Source: Roseinatronobacter bogoriensis DSM 18756 (GTDB lineage Bacteria; Pseudomonadota; Alphaproteobacteria; Rhodobacterales; Rhodobacteraceae). From it: DNA of 64,000 nt. The position numbers and the translations under genes were made by a program. The notes under the pieces were generated by a model. The model was not told the origin of the DNA. It did no database searches and saw only the letters and a program-made list of their open reading frames with translations. Location: positions 186,001 to 250,000 of the forward strand of contig NZ_SORN01000003.1 of NCBI RefSeq assembly GCF_004366635.1. The letters run 5' to 3'. The first letter of the stretch is position 1. Each line of letters opens with the position of its first letter. This document shows, piece by piece, positions 17,336 to 29,085 of the stretch.

Positions 17336-17944
17336 TTAGGACTGCGCGCTCTTCTTTGCTTCAGCAGCCTTGCGCACGGCATCAGATGCTTCGGGGCGCT
17401 GTTGCTGATAGCTTTGCTGTTGCGCAGGCTTGCTATCGGCTTCCTTGGCAGGTGCAGCAGGGGCAGCGGTCGCCGCGCGGCTGGTTTGCAGCGGATCATC
17501 CTGACGCTGGACCGAGCCTTCAAAATGCGCGCCGGATTCGATTGCGATTGTCTTGTGAATGATGTCACCCTCGACCTGCGCGGAAGAGGTCAAGCGCACT
17601 TTCAACCCACGCACGCGCCCGATGACACGGCCGTTGATCACGATGTCATCAGCCACGATCTCACCGCGAATCGTTGCGGTTTCGCCAACGGTCAGAAGAT
17701 GCGCGCGAATGTCACCATCGACGATCCCTTCGATGACCACATCGCCGGTTGTCTTCAGGTTGCCTGTGATCGTCAGGTCTGACGCCATGACCGATGCGGC
17801 GGGCTTCGACTTCGTCACATGGCTGGAAGTTGTGTCTGCACTGCTTTGACGCAGGAAAGACGGCGTTGATTCGGCAGCTTTCACCGGCGCTTGTTCTGCT
17901 TCGGCTTTCGGGCCGGGTTCATTGATACGACTCTTAGAAAACAT
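17336..17944 (-). CDS. Bactofilin (polymer-forming cytoskeletal protein)
   Basis: 202 residues. The central ~100 residues (about 50-150) show the repeating beta-helix pattern of bactofilins: LTITGNLKTTGDVVIEG, GDIRAHLLTVGE, GEIVADDIVING, VRLTSSAQVEGDI. Both tails are low-complexity and rich in Ala, Gln, Glu and Lys. Bactofilins polymerise without nucleotide and position cell-wall enzymes. Its start overlaps the 3' end of the M23 peptidase gene by 11 bases, a pairing known from shape-determining bactofilin modules, so it probably guides that peptidase. Confidence 0.92.
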   Translation of the reverse strand: MFSKSRINEPGPKAEAEQAPVKAAESTPSFLRQSSADTTSSHVTKSKPAASVMASDLTITGNLKTTGDVVIEGIVDGDIRAHLLTVGETATIRGEIVADDIVINGRVIGRVRGLKVRLTSSAQVEGDIIHKTIAIESGAHFEGSVQRQDDPLQTSRAATAAPAAPAKEADSKPAQQQSYQQQRPEASDAVRKAAEAKKSAQS

Positions 17945-19277
17945 GCTGTCCAGCCCTTATGTAAGTGTGCGGGTTTACAGGCCGACCGTTCACACGCACC
18001 TCATAGTGCAGGTGCACACCGGTCGACGCACCTGTTGTGCCCATACCACCAATACGATCCCCGCGCGAGACCCTTTGTCCTGCACGAACGTCGATAGAGT
18101 TCAAATGCGCGTAATATGTCTCGATTCCGAAGTCGTGTTGAATCACGACAAGGTTGCCATAACCACGCTGACGTTCTGCCGTTTTCACCACACCATCGCC
18201 AGAGGCCAGGATCGGTGTGTTACGCGGCCCCGCCCAGTCCAGACCGTTATGCATGGTGTTGCGTCCCGTCAGCGGGTGGCGGCGCATGCCGAAGCCCGAA
18301 GTTTCGCGCACTCTGGCGGCGCTGACAGGGCGTGCAACTGGCAGGCGGTCGATCCCCTGGCGATAGGCATTTACATCTGCCATGCGGTCCAGAATCGCAT
18401 TGGCGCGCGCTATGTCCTGGCTTGGCCCCAGTGTGCCAGAGGTCGAGATCGCGATCGGGCGCAAGGATGCGGTCTGCGAAGATGCCCCTTGCCGCACCAG
18501 CCTGCGAATCTGGTCAGGCGATACCCCGGCGCTGTTGAACACGCGTTCCAAAGGCGCGATCACAGATTCCAGCGCCTCTTCCAACTGGCTGAAAATCATG
18601 TGGTTGCGATCTTTCAGCAACTCGTTTTCCATGGCCAGATGGCGGGCCTGATTTTTTGCCTGCTCGGCGCTGACATTCAAATCATGTGTGGAATGTGAAA
18701 CACGGTCCATTGCGACCAGCAGATAATCCAGCATCTGTTCTGTATCGCGGCTGCGGTCGGCTGCAGTGCGGGTAGACCCAGTTTCCGCTTCTAGCGTGCG
18801 GGTCACCTCTGCCAGTCTGGCGCGGGCTTCATCGCGTTCGCGCGACACTCGACCAATGGTGCTGTGAATGGCGTCGATTCCGGTTTCCAGTTCCAGCCGA
18901 CGTTCTTCGGATGCGAGCAATTGCATCTGCATCTCAGAGATGCGTTCCATCGCCTCGGAAAATCTTGCCTGCGCGGCTTCTGTTTCGCGCGCGCGTGCAT
19001 CGCGTTCGTTCGCAAGCTGGTTCAGGCGCTGTTCGTAATTTGCCTGCTCTCTCAACGCTTGGTCGCGCAAGGTTCCGGAGCCGATGACATCCATCAGCAG
19101 GATCGAGGTTGCGATCACGCCCCAGGCAAAGAATGCCGCTACAGATGCGACGCCGACTGCCTGAGAGACCGGGCGCAAGCGCACGAACCGGGTCGTATTG
19201 TTAGACCGCAAGAAGAGCCGTTGTTCAGGAAACTGGCGTTCCAGCCGCTGATTTACGCGAACGAGTAGTCGTTTCAA
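17934..19277 (-). CDS. M23 family peptidoglycan endopeptidase with transmembrane anchor and coiled coil
   Basis: The proposed start is a TTG at 19277 with AGGA upstream, giving 447 residues (LKRLLVRVNQRLERQ); a longer frame to 19367 exists. A hydrophobic segment (SVAAFFAWGVIATSILL) anchors it in the inner membrane, a coiled coil of ~150 residues follows, and the C-terminus is a LytM domain with zinc ligands in HNGLDW (H..D) and HLHYEV (HxH). It should cut peptide cross-links in periplasmic peptidoglycan. It is the first gene of the unit with the bactofilin, which suggests a cell-shape role. Confidence 0.88.
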   Translation of the reverse strand: MKRLLVRVNQRLERQFPEQRLFLRSNNTTRFVRLRPVSQAVGVASVAAFFAWGVIATSILLMDVIGSGTLRDQALREQANYEQRLNQLANERDARARETEAAQARFSEAMERISEMQMQLLASEERRLELETGIDAIHSTIGRVSRERDEARARLAEVTRTLEAETGSTRTAADRSRDTEQMLDYLLVAMDRVSHSTHDLNVSAEQAKNQARHLAMENELLKDRNHMIFSQLEEALESVIAPLERVFNSAGVSPDQIRRLVRQGASSQTASLRPIAISTSGTLGPSQDIARANAILDRMADVNAYRQGIDRLPVARPVSAARVRETSGFGMRRHPLTGRNTMHNGLDWAGPRNTPILASGDGVVKTAERQRGYGNLVVIQHDFGIETYYAHLNSIDVRAGQRVSRGDRIGGMGTTGASTGVHLHYEVRVNGRPVNPHTYIRAGQHVF

Positions 19278-19479
19278 TGCAATCGTCCTGTTATCCGCTG
19301 TTTCTGTCTTGGGGCAGATGAGGTTTCGGACGCGCGATGGCTTGCACACGAAAAGCCGAACACCCAATAGCCCTCAAACCTGTTACGGGGCAGGGGCCAT
19401 CGGGGCAATCCGTTAATGCTAATTTCTGACGTTGTGATGCCAGCAAAAGGCAAAATCAGCAATTTCTTGCCGATAAATG

Positions 19480-19514
19480 GGCATGCCTTCTGATTTTTTC
19501 AGAAGTAAATGCCA
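19480..19514. other. Strong stem-loop between DUF455 gene and M23 peptidase gene
   Basis: CTTCTGA (19487-19493) pairs with TCAGAAG (19499-19505), and the outer GGCAT (19480-19484) pairs with ATGCC. T residues follow on the plus strand. It lies in the 288-base gap 19278-19565, which holds no gene, and may end transcription arriving from the DUF455 gene. Confidence 0.4.
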
Positions 19515-19565
19515 TTTTTCAGGCAATTGCGCAGCAATCTTTACTTTGGCTTGCGGGTTTTCGCG

Positions 19566-20378
19566 CTATGCTGGTTCTGTCAGCGGCCAGTAAAAATCGG
19601 GGGGCAAGCCTGCTTGTGCGCGCTTTTCCTCGTTGAATGGCGGCTTTAACGGGCTGTGGAAATACCGCCGGACAAGGTCCAGAAAAACCGGCTGCGGGTC
19701 CAGCCCTTGCCGCCCGCAAAGAAAATTGAACCACTTTGACCCATAGGCGACATGGCCGACTTCTTCGGCATAGATCACCTCAAGCGCGTCGACAGTTTTA
19801 TCCTCGCGCGCTTGTTTGAATATCTGGATCATGCCGGGCGTGACATCCAGCCCGCGCGCTTCAAGTACCATAGGCACAACCGCAAGCCTGCCCAAAATGT
19901 CATGTGCGGTATCTTCTGCTGCGCGCCACATTCCAGCATGTGCGGCCATCGCGCCGTAATGGCTGTTCAACTGTTCCAGACAATCACAGATCAGGTTGAA
20001 GTGCTTTGATTCCTCGTCGGCGGCCTTGACCCAGTCATCGAAGAAGCCCACCGGCATGTCGATTTCCGGAAAGCGCGCGACCAGATCCCAATGCAGATCG
20101 ACGGCGTTCAGTTCGATATGTGCAATCGCGTGTAGTATCGCTGCGCGTCCTTGGGGTGTTCCGGGGCGTCGGCGCGGAACGTCGCGCGGGTCCAGCAATT
20201 CGGGCTGCGCGGGGCGGGCGGGGCGGTCAGGCGGGGTGCAGTTGCCTATGGGTAGTTGTGCCCCGGATTTGCGCGCCGAAAACCATGTTGCGGCATGCTT
20301 GCGCGAAATGGCTGTCTTTTCGCGCCCGTCTGCTGTGCGAAGCACTTCGACGGCCATATCGCGCAGGGTTTTCGTCAT
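19566..20378 (-). CDS. DUF455 family ferritin-like protein
   Basis: 270 residues. The ORF continues further upstream, but the ATG at 20378 overlaps the bcp stop (ATGA, 20375-20378) and gives MTKTLRDMAVEVL. Segments HIELNAVDLHWDL, DEESKHFNLICDCL and EEVGHVAYG provide the Glu and ExxH residues of a ferritin-like four-helix di-iron site. DUF455 proteins have no firm function; a tRNA-hydroxylase-like or oxidative-stress role has been suggested for the superfamily. It is translationally coupled to a peroxiredoxin, which favours a redox role. Confidence 0.85.
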   Translation of the reverse strand: MTKTLRDMAVEVLRTADGREKTAISRKHAATWFSARKSGAQLPIGNCTPPDRPARPAQPELLDPRDVPRRRPGTPQGRAAILHAIAHIELNAVDLHWDLVARFPEIDMPVGFFDDWVKAADEESKHFNLICDCLEQLNSHYGAMAAHAGMWRAAEDTAHDILGRLAVVPMVLEARGLDVTPGMIQIFKQAREDKTVDALEVIYAEEVGHVAYGSKWFNFLCGRQGLDPQPVFLDLVRRYFHSPLKPPFNEEKRAQAGLPPDFYWPLTEPA

Positions 20379-20836
20379 AGGGCGCGCGCTGCCTCTAACA
20401 CTGCGGCGGCGTGGCCAGCGGCTTTGACCTTGCGCCAGACCTGCGCAATGCGTCCCTCGCCGTCGATCAGAAAACTGGCGCGCTCGATCCCCATTGAAAC
20501 CTTGCCATACATGTTCTTTTCGACCCAGACCCCATAACGCTCGCACACATCGCCTTCGGCATCCGAGGCAAGGATCACGCCAAGGTCATGCTTGGCGATA
20601 AACTTGTCATGCTTGGCGACCGTGTCCTTGGAAATACCGATAACCTTGGTTCCGGCGGCCTCGAATTCAGCGATTAGGGCGGTGAATTCCATGGCTTCGG
20701 TTGTGCAGCCCGGCGTGTCGTCGCGCGGGTAGAAATACAAAACAACTTTTGCGGGTTTGAGTGCGGAAAGTGTCACCTCGTCCCCGCCATCGCGCGGCAG
20801 GGTGAAGTCGGGTGCCATGTCGCCGGTCTGTGCCAT
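20375..20836 (-). CDS. bcp: Thioredoxin-dependent peroxiredoxin (BCP/PrxQ type)
   Basis: 153 residues from the ATG at 20836; GGAG lies six bases upstream, while the ATG two codons earlier is too close to it. The peroxidatic cysteine is C44 in DDTPGCTTEAMEF. The resolving cysteine found five residues later in E. coli Bcp is missing, so this is the 1-Cys-like variant. It reduces H2O2 and organic peroxides with thiol electrons in the cytosol. It is first in the unit with the DUF455 gene and divergent from queA. Confidence 0.92.
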   Translation of the reverse strand: MAQTGDMAPDFTLPRDGGDEVTLSALKPAKVVLYFYPRDDTPGCTTEAMEFTALIAEFEAAGTKVIGISKDTVAKHDKFIAKHDLGVILASDAEGDVCERYGVWVEKNMYGKVSMGIERASFLIDGEGRIAQVWRKVKAAGHAAAVLEAARAL

Positions 20837-20930
20837 TGTCATCTCCGTGTAACGAAATCGTTGCCTCTGTTGTAGCGAGTTGGCGGCCAAGTTAAAGGGG
20901 CGGCATAGGATTTGGCGAAAGGTGCCGTTG

Positions 20931-21980
20931 ATGAAGCTGTCGGATTTCGATTTCGACCTGCCGGAAGACCTGATTGCGACACGCCCGGTGCGTCCGCGCC
21001 CTGCCGCGCGGCTGCTGCTGGCGCAGGGCAGCAGGATTGAGGACAGGCATGTGTCGGATCTGCCTGATATCCTGCGTGCAGGCGATCTGCTGGTCATCAA
21101 CACCACCAAGGTCATTCCCGCCCGGCTGACCGGGCAGCGCCACCGCGACACTGCGCAAGGGCCGGTCAGCGCAAGGATCGAGGTCACTTTGACAGAGCCG
21201 CAGCCAGATGGAAGCTGGCGCGCATTGGCAAAACCCTTGCGTAAACTGGCGCAGGGAGAAGAGATCATATTCACCGATGCGCTGCGGGCAGAGGTGGTGG
21301 CACGTAACCCGGATGATGTGGTGCTGCGGTTTAATCTGGCAGGAGAGGCTTTCGATGCCGCGCTGGATGCCGCCGGCCAGATGCCCTTGCCGCCCTATAT
21401 TGCCGGGCGTCGCGCGGCAGATGCGCAGGACCGCGAAGATTACCAGACCGTATTCGCCCGCACGCCGGGCGCTGTGGCTGCGCCCACAGCCTCGCTGCAC
21501 TTTGACGCGGCGCTTATGGCGCAGTTGCGCGAAATCGGGGTGGAATTTTGCGAGGTAACGTTGCATGTCGGTGCAGGCACATTTCTGCCGGTCAAGGTTG
21601 ATGATGTCCGCGACCACAAGATGCATGCCGAATGGGGGCAAGTTACCGCGCAGGCCGCAGATCAGATTATGGCGGCGCGCAAGGCTGGCGGGCGGATCAT
21701 TCCGGTTGGCACCACTGCGCTGCGTCTGATCGAAACTGCCGCCACCGGCCCCGGCCAGATTGCCGCCTGGGCAGGGAAAACGGATATTTTCATCACGCCG
21801 GGATTTTCGTTTCAATTGGCCGATGCGCTGATGACAAATTTCCATCTGCCGAAATCGACGCTGATGATGCTGGTCTCTGCCTTGATGGGGCGCGATCAGA
21901 TCATGGACATTTATGCGCATGCCATCGCAGAACGATACCGTTTCTTCTCTTATGGCGATGCGTCCTTGTTGATACCCTAA
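20931..21980 (+). CDS. queA: S-adenosylmethionine:tRNA ribosyltransferase-isomerase
   Basis: 349 residues from the ATG at 20931 (MKLSDFDFDLPEDLIATRP, the family N-terminus). LLVINTTKVIPARL, HVGAGTFLPVKVDD and the C-terminal TNFHLPKSTLMMLVSA are conserved QueA blocks. The enzyme moves and isomerises the ribosyl part of SAM onto 7-aminomethyl-7-deazaguanine at tRNA position 34 to form epoxyqueuosine. No other queuosine gene is adjacent. It is monocistronic. Confidence 0.96.
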   Translation: MKLSDFDFDLPEDLIATRPVRPRPAARLLLAQGSRIEDRHVSDLPDILRAGDLLVINTTKVIPARLTGQRHRDTAQGPVSARIEVTLTEPQPDGSWRALAKPLRKLAQGEEIIFTDALRAEVVARNPDDVVLRFNLAGEAFDAALDAAGQMPLPPYIAGRRAADAQDREDYQTVFARTPGAVAAPTASLHFDAALMAQLREIGVEFCEVTLHVGAGTFLPVKVDDVRDHKMHAEWGQVTAQAADQIMAARKAGGRIIPVGTTALRLIETAATGPGQIAAWAGKTDIFITPGFSFQLADALMTNFHLPKSTLMMLVSALMGRDQIMDIYAHAIAERYRFFSYGDASLLIP

Positions 21981-22071
21981 GCACGACGCGCAAAGGTCGC
22001 TTCCGTTATATCTTTGTTTCCCAACCCCACCTAGACTGGCGTCACGCCGCCGCCAAGACACAGGACTCGAT

Positions 22072-23319
22072 ATGTTCAAGGTTTTCACTGCATCATGGGC
22101 ACTTTTGCTGGGCATGATGTTCCTGATGGTTGGCAATGGTGTGCAAGGCACATTGCTGGGGATTCGCGGCGCGATCGAGGGGTTCTCGACCCTTCAGATG
22201 TCGGTTGTCATGTCGGCTTATTTTGCGGGCTTTCTGTTCGGGTCGCGTATGGCGCCGGAAATGATTCGCAGGGTTGGGCATGTGCGGGTATTCGCCGCTC
22301 TCGGGTCGTTGATTTCGGCTGTGCTGATCCTCTATGCCGCGATTCCGGACTGGATCGTCTGGGCGCTGTTGCGCGTGCTGATCGGGTTTTGCTTTTCAGG
22401 GGTCTATGTCACGGCAGAAAGCTGGCTGAACAACACCGCCAGCAATGAAAACCGGGGCCAGGCGCTGTCGCTGTACATGATCGTGCAGATGTTGGGGATC
22501 ATTGCGGCGCAGGCGCTGATCAACTTTGCTGATCCGGCAGGTTTTTTGCTGTTTGTCATTCCCTCGGTGCTTGTGTCACTCGCATTTGCGCCGATCCTGC
22601 TTTCGGTCAGTCCCGCGCCGACATTCGGCACGACCAAATCCATGTCCATCCGGGAACTTTATGGCGTCTCGCCGCTGGGTGTGGTGGGCACGTTCCTGAT
22701 GGGCGGGGTTTTTGCCGCAATGTTCGGCATGACGGCTGTCTGGGGCACGGAAGCGGGGTTGAGCGTGTTGGAGATCTCGATCTTCACAGGCGCAATCTAT
22801 TTCGGGGGGCTGATTTTCCAATATCCGATTGGCTGGCTGTCCGACCGGATGGACCGGCGGCGATTGTTGGTAATTGTTTCGCTGATAGGTGTTGCGGGCG
22901 GGGCGATGGCCGTGCTGTTTGATCTGAGCTTCATCTGGCTTGTGGGGGTTGCGCTGATCATCGGGGGGATTTCCAACCCCCTTTATTCCTTGTTGGTCGC
23001 CTACACCAATGACTATCTGGAAGCAGACCAGATGGCTGCGGCCTCTGGTGGGCTGTTGTTCGTGAATGGTGTGGGCGCAATCCTTGGGCCATTGACCATT
23101 GGCTGGCTGATGGGGGTCATCGGTCCCTCGGGCTTCTTCCTGTTTATCATCGTTCTGATGATGATGCTGGTGATCTATGCTGTATGGCGCATGACACAGC
23201 GTCCGTCGATACCGGTGGCGGAAAGCGGGCCATTCGCGGCCGTTTCCCCCGTCGTATCGGCCGCAACGGTGGAGGCGGTTTACACCGAAATGGCCGAGCA
23301 GCAGACAGAAAGCACCTGA
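22072..23319 (+). CDS. MFS transporter (YcaD-like)
   Basis: 415 residues, about 12 hydrophobic helices. The loop between helices 2 and 3 reads FGSRMAPEMIRRVGHVRVFAALG and the one between 8 and 9 GWLSDRMDRRRLL, the duplicated MFS signature. The short N-terminus and the ITAESWLNN-like segment VYVTAESWLNNTASNENRGQ resemble the YcaD/sugar-like efflux subgroup. Substrate unknown. AGGACTCGAT precedes the ATG. Confidence 0.87.
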   Translation: MFKVFTASWALLLGMMFLMVGNGVQGTLLGIRGAIEGFSTLQMSVVMSAYFAGFLFGSRMAPEMIRRVGHVRVFAALGSLISAVLILYAAIPDWIVWALLRVLIGFCFSGVYVTAESWLNNTASNENRGQALSLYMIVQMLGIIAAQALINFADPAGFLLFVIPSVLVSLAFAPILLSVSPAPTFGTTKSMSIRELYGVSPLGVVGTFLMGGVFAAMFGMTAVWGTEAGLSVLEISIFTGAIYFGGLIFQYPIGWLSDRMDRRRLLVIVSLIGVAGGAMAVLFDLSFIWLVGVALIIGGISNPLYSLLVAYTNDYLEADQMAAASGGLLFVNGVGAILGPLTIGWLMGVIGPSGFFLFIIVLMMMLVIYAVWRMTQRPSIPVAESGPFAAVSPVVSAATVEAVYTEMAEQQTEST

Positions 23320-23435
23320 AAACGTTGCATTTTGGCACGAATTTGCATGTTCAAGCAGCTGTTACGGCTAACAGCTTGTGCAAGCCGCGAATCACTGGCA
23401 CGCTTGGAGTTGCGAAACAAGCTCGGGTGAAGGAT

Positions 23436-24011
23436 ATGTCTACGGTCGATGAAGTGATCTCTTTCTGGGTGGATGAGGTCGGGCCCAAGGGATGGTATTC
23501 AATGGATGAGGCGCTGGATGCGCGCATCCGTGACCGGTTCGAACCGTTGTGGCAGAAGGCGCTGGATGGGCGGCTGGAACGGTGGGCGTCATGCGCACGT
23601 GGGGCGCTTGCCTTCATCATTGTGACAGATCAGTTCCCGCGCAATATGTTCAGGGGCGATGCGCGTGCCTTTGCAACGGATGATCTGGCACGGCGTGTCG
23701 CTGCGCGGGGGTGTCACCTTGGCTATGATTGCCATACGCCAGAGCCAGAGCGCCAGTTCTTCTACCTGCCGCTGATGCATTCCGAAAGCCAGATGGACCA
23801 GGATCGCGCCGTGCGCATGTTCCTGCTGCATATGCCGGAAACAGGTGCAGAGAATTTGTTGCACGCGCGCGCACACCGCGCCGTGATCCGGAAATTCGGC
23901 CGCTTCCCCTATCGTAACGACGCTTTGGGGCGCTACACCACCGATGCAGAGCAATCGTTTCTGGACCAAGGCGGCTATGGCGCAGCTTTGCAGGAATTGC
24001 AGGCCGCCTGA
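23436..24011 (+). CDS. DUF924 family protein
   Basis: 191 residues from the ATG at 23436 (AAGGAT upstream). VISFWVDE, VTDQFPRNMFRGDARAFA and FFYLPLMHSES are the conserved blocks of DUF924, a helical-repeat family related to TPR folds. No biochemical function is established. The larger open frame that begins inside the MFS gene is an artefact. Confidence 0.88.
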   Translation: MSTVDEVISFWVDEVGPKGWYSMDEALDARIRDRFEPLWQKALDGRLERWASCARGALAFIIVTDQFPRNMFRGDARAFATDDLARRVAARGCHLGYDCHTPEPERQFFYLPLMHSESQMDQDRAVRMFLLHMPETGAENLLHARAHRAVIRKFGRFPYRNDALGRYTTDAEQSFLDQGGYGAALQELQAA

Positions 24012-24130
24012 TCCGGGCCTTTTAGCCATGCATCCAATGCATGGCGGGCCTTCTGACTCTTCGTTGCGGGAATGCGAATAATAGTTTAACACCAAACTAT
24101 ATTTTGCGCGGCGCGACGGGAGGATTTCGC

Positions 24131-25525
24131 ATGGCAGCCAGATCGTTTGATGTTGTTGTAATCGGTGCGGGGCCGGGGGGCTATGTTGCGGCCATCCGCG
24201 CCGCGCAGCTTGGAAAGTCGGTTGCGATTGTCGAACGTGAGAATCTTGGTGGCATTTGTCTGAACTGGGGATGCATCCCGACCAAGGCGCTGCTGCGCTC
24301 TGCCGAGGTCTTTCACCTGATGCACCGTGCAAAGGAATTTGGCTTAACTGCCGACAAGATCGGGTTTGATCTGGACGCTGTGGTAAAGCGCTCTCGCAAA
24401 GTGGCGGGGCAGCTTTCGGGTGGCATTGGCCATTTGATGAAGAAAAACAAGATCACAGTGGTGATGGGCAGCGCCAAGCTGACGGGCAAAGGCAAGGTTA
24501 CGGTCACGACCGACAAAGGCACGGAAGACCTGACTGCGCCCAACATTATCGTGGCGACAGGCGCACGCGCGCGTGAATTGCCGGGGCTGGAAGCGGATGG
24601 AGATCTGGTCTGGACCTATCGCCACGCGCTGCAACCGGGGCGGATGCCGAAAAAACTGCTGGTCATTGGGTCGGGCGCGATCGGAATCGAATTTGCAAGC
24701 TTCTTCAACACGCTGGGCGCAGATGTGACGGTCGTTGAAGTACTGGACCGAATTTTACCTGTTGAAGATGCCGAAATCAGCGCTTTCGCCAAGAAGCAGT
24801 TTGAGAAACAGGGCATGAAGATCATGGAAAAATCCATGGTCAAGAAACTGGACCGCGCAGCCCCAAAGGTCACGGCGCATATCGAACGTGGCGGTAAAAC
24901 CGAACAGCATGAATTCGACACTGTGATTTCGGCAGTCGGCATTGTTGCAAATACCGAAGGGCTGGGGCTGGAAGAGCTGGGGGCAAAGATTGACCGGTCT
25001 TTTGTCGTGACCGACCAGTATTGCCGCACCGGGGTTGAGGGTTTGTATGTAATTGGGGACGCAACCAATGGCCCTTGGCTGGCACATAAGGCAAGCCATG
25101 AGGGTGTTATGGTCGCTGAACTGATCGCAGGCGGGCATCCGCATGCAGTTGATCCGTCGAGTATTGCGGGTTGCACCTATTGTCATCCACAGGTTGCCAG
25201 TGTGGGCCTGACCGAAGCGAAAGCGAAGGATGCGGGCTATGAGGTCAAGGTGGGGCGCTTCCCTTTCATCGGCAACGGCAAGGCGATTGCGCTGGGCGAG
25301 CCGGAAGGGATGATCAAGACCATCTTTGACGCGAAAACCGGCGAGTTGCTGGGCGCGCATATGGTCGGCGCGGAAGTGACCGAGTTGATTCAGGGCTATG
25401 TGGTGGGCCGCCAGCTGGAGACAACGGAAGAAGACCTGATGAACACGGTCTTCCCACATCCGACGTTAAGCGAGATGATGCATGAATCGGTGCTCGACGC
25501 TTATGGGCGTGCGCTTCATTTCTGA
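24131..25525 (+). CDS. lpdA: Dihydrolipoyl dehydrogenase
   Basis: 464 residues from the ATG at 24131 (GGGAGGAT upstream). GAGPGGYVAA binds FAD, GGICLNWGCIPTKAL holds the redox-active disulfide, GSGAIGIEFA binds NAD, and HPTLSEMMHE supplies the catalytic His-Glu. It reoxidises dihydrolipoamide of 2-oxoacid dehydrogenase complexes. No E1/E2 genes are next to it, so which complex it serves is unclear. Confidence 0.95.
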   Translation: MAARSFDVVVIGAGPGGYVAAIRAAQLGKSVAIVERENLGGICLNWGCIPTKALLRSAEVFHLMHRAKEFGLTADKIGFDLDAVVKRSRKVAGQLSGGIGHLMKKNKITVVMGSAKLTGKGKVTVTTDKGTEDLTAPNIIVATGARARELPGLEADGDLVWTYRHALQPGRMPKKLLVIGSGAIGIEFASFFNTLGADVTVVEVLDRILPVEDAEISAFAKKQFEKQGMKIMEKSMVKKLDRAAPKVTAHIERGGKTEQHEFDTVISAVGIVANTEGLGLEELGAKIDRSFVVTDQYCRTGVEGLYVIGDATNGPWLAHKASHEGVMVAELIAGGHPHAVDPSSIAGCTYCHPQVASVGLTEAKAKDAGYEVKVGRFPFIGNGKAIALGEPEGMIKTIFDAKTGELLGAHMVGAEVTELIQGYVVGRQLETTEEDLMNTVFPHPTLSEMMHESVLDAYGRALHF

Positions 25526-25566
25526 GGTTTGACCAAATAGCGCGGCCTTGCGGCCGCAAGATATGT

Positions 25567-25601
25567 GCACGGCCCTTCCACTGCGTTGCAGGGCCGTGCC
25601 G
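25567..25601. terminator. Hairpin between convergent lpdA and rhodanese gene
   Basis: GCACGGCCC (25567-25575) pairs with GGGCCGTGC (25591-25599). The tail is not strongly T-rich, but the position between converging genes suggests a bidirectional terminator. Confidence 0.6.
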
Positions 25602-25604
25602 TTG

Positions 25605-25967
25605 TCAGCGCACGATCGGCCCGCCTGAAATTTTCCAGTCTTGAAGCGTGCCGAGATTGTACACTTCGGAAAATCCGTTTGCGGTCATAGCACGTGCGGC
25701 ACGGTCTGATCGCATACCCGAAGCGCAATACAGCGCGATGGGCATGTCTTGTGACAATTTGCGATTGAAATGCCCATTCTTCGGGTCAGTTTGCGCTGCA
25801 ATCTGAGACAGCGGGATATGAAGCGCGCCTTTTGCCTTGCCGGTCTGGCGCAATTCATCTGCTTCACGCACATCAATCAGGGTCATGGTGCCATTGGCGA
25901 CCCTCGCAATCGCGTCCGAAGGGTTGATGCGTTGCGTGGCGGATTTAGGTTTTAAGAAAGCAAACAT
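25605..25967 (-). CDS. Rhodanese-like domain protein
   Basis: 120 residues from the ATG at 25967, with AAGGA seven bases upstream; two earlier in-frame ATGs fit the ribosome-binding site less well. A single rhodanese domain: LIDVREADELRQTG, then HIPLSQI, and the active loop CASGMRS with the catalytic Cys (ALYCASG). Such proteins carry sulfur as persulfide. No signal peptide. Partner unknown. Confidence 0.88.
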   Translation of the reverse strand: MFAFLKPKSATQRINPSDAIARVANGTMTLIDVREADELRQTGKAKGALHIPLSQIAAQTDPKNGHFNRKLSQDMPIALYCASGMRSDRAARAMTANGFSEVYNLGTLQDWKISGGPIVR

Positions 25968-26181
25968 TGCGAGCATCCTTGAACTGTTCCTGACAAGATA
26001 TGCGTCCTTCAGACAGTGCAATCAAGATATAAATTCATATTTATGAATGTTATGGTTGTATGTTGCAGTAAAAGCTGAAAAACTGGACATGTTTTTATTT
26101 TGTTCACATATTTCGGTTGGAGACTCGGTGCATCATCACTATCTTGCAGCCTTGGACGCAAATGCGCGATCGGGGGGCCGG

Positions 26182-29034
<2,853 letters not shown>

Positions 29035-29045
29035 TGGCGTATTTA

Positions 29046-29074
29046 CCGCACAGGGCCGGAAAGGCCCTGTGCGG
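29046..29074. terminator. Perfect 12-bp hairpin between convergent uvrA and Hint-protein gene
   Basis: CCGCACAGGGCC (29046-29057) pairs perfectly with GGCCCTGTGCGG (29063-29074) around GGAAA. There is no long T tract. Its place between convergent genes suggests transcription termination for both. Confidence 0.65.
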
Positions 29075-29085
29075 CGGTGTCTGCC

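Noticed and set aside
20892..22151. 419-codon open frame antisense to queA
   Set aside because: It lacks a ribosome-binding site and recognisable motifs and mirrors the codon bias of queA; high-GC genes often leave the antisense frame open.
26047..26181. 45-codon N-terminal extension of uvrA
   Set aside because: The extension has no similarity to UvrA N-termini and is AT-rich; the ATG at 26182 gives the standard MAEQKFIEVRGA start.
25968..26181. LexA/SOS box before uvrA
   Set aside because: No GTTC-N7-GTTC or its complement is present; single GTTC/GAAC strings occur but with wrong spacing.
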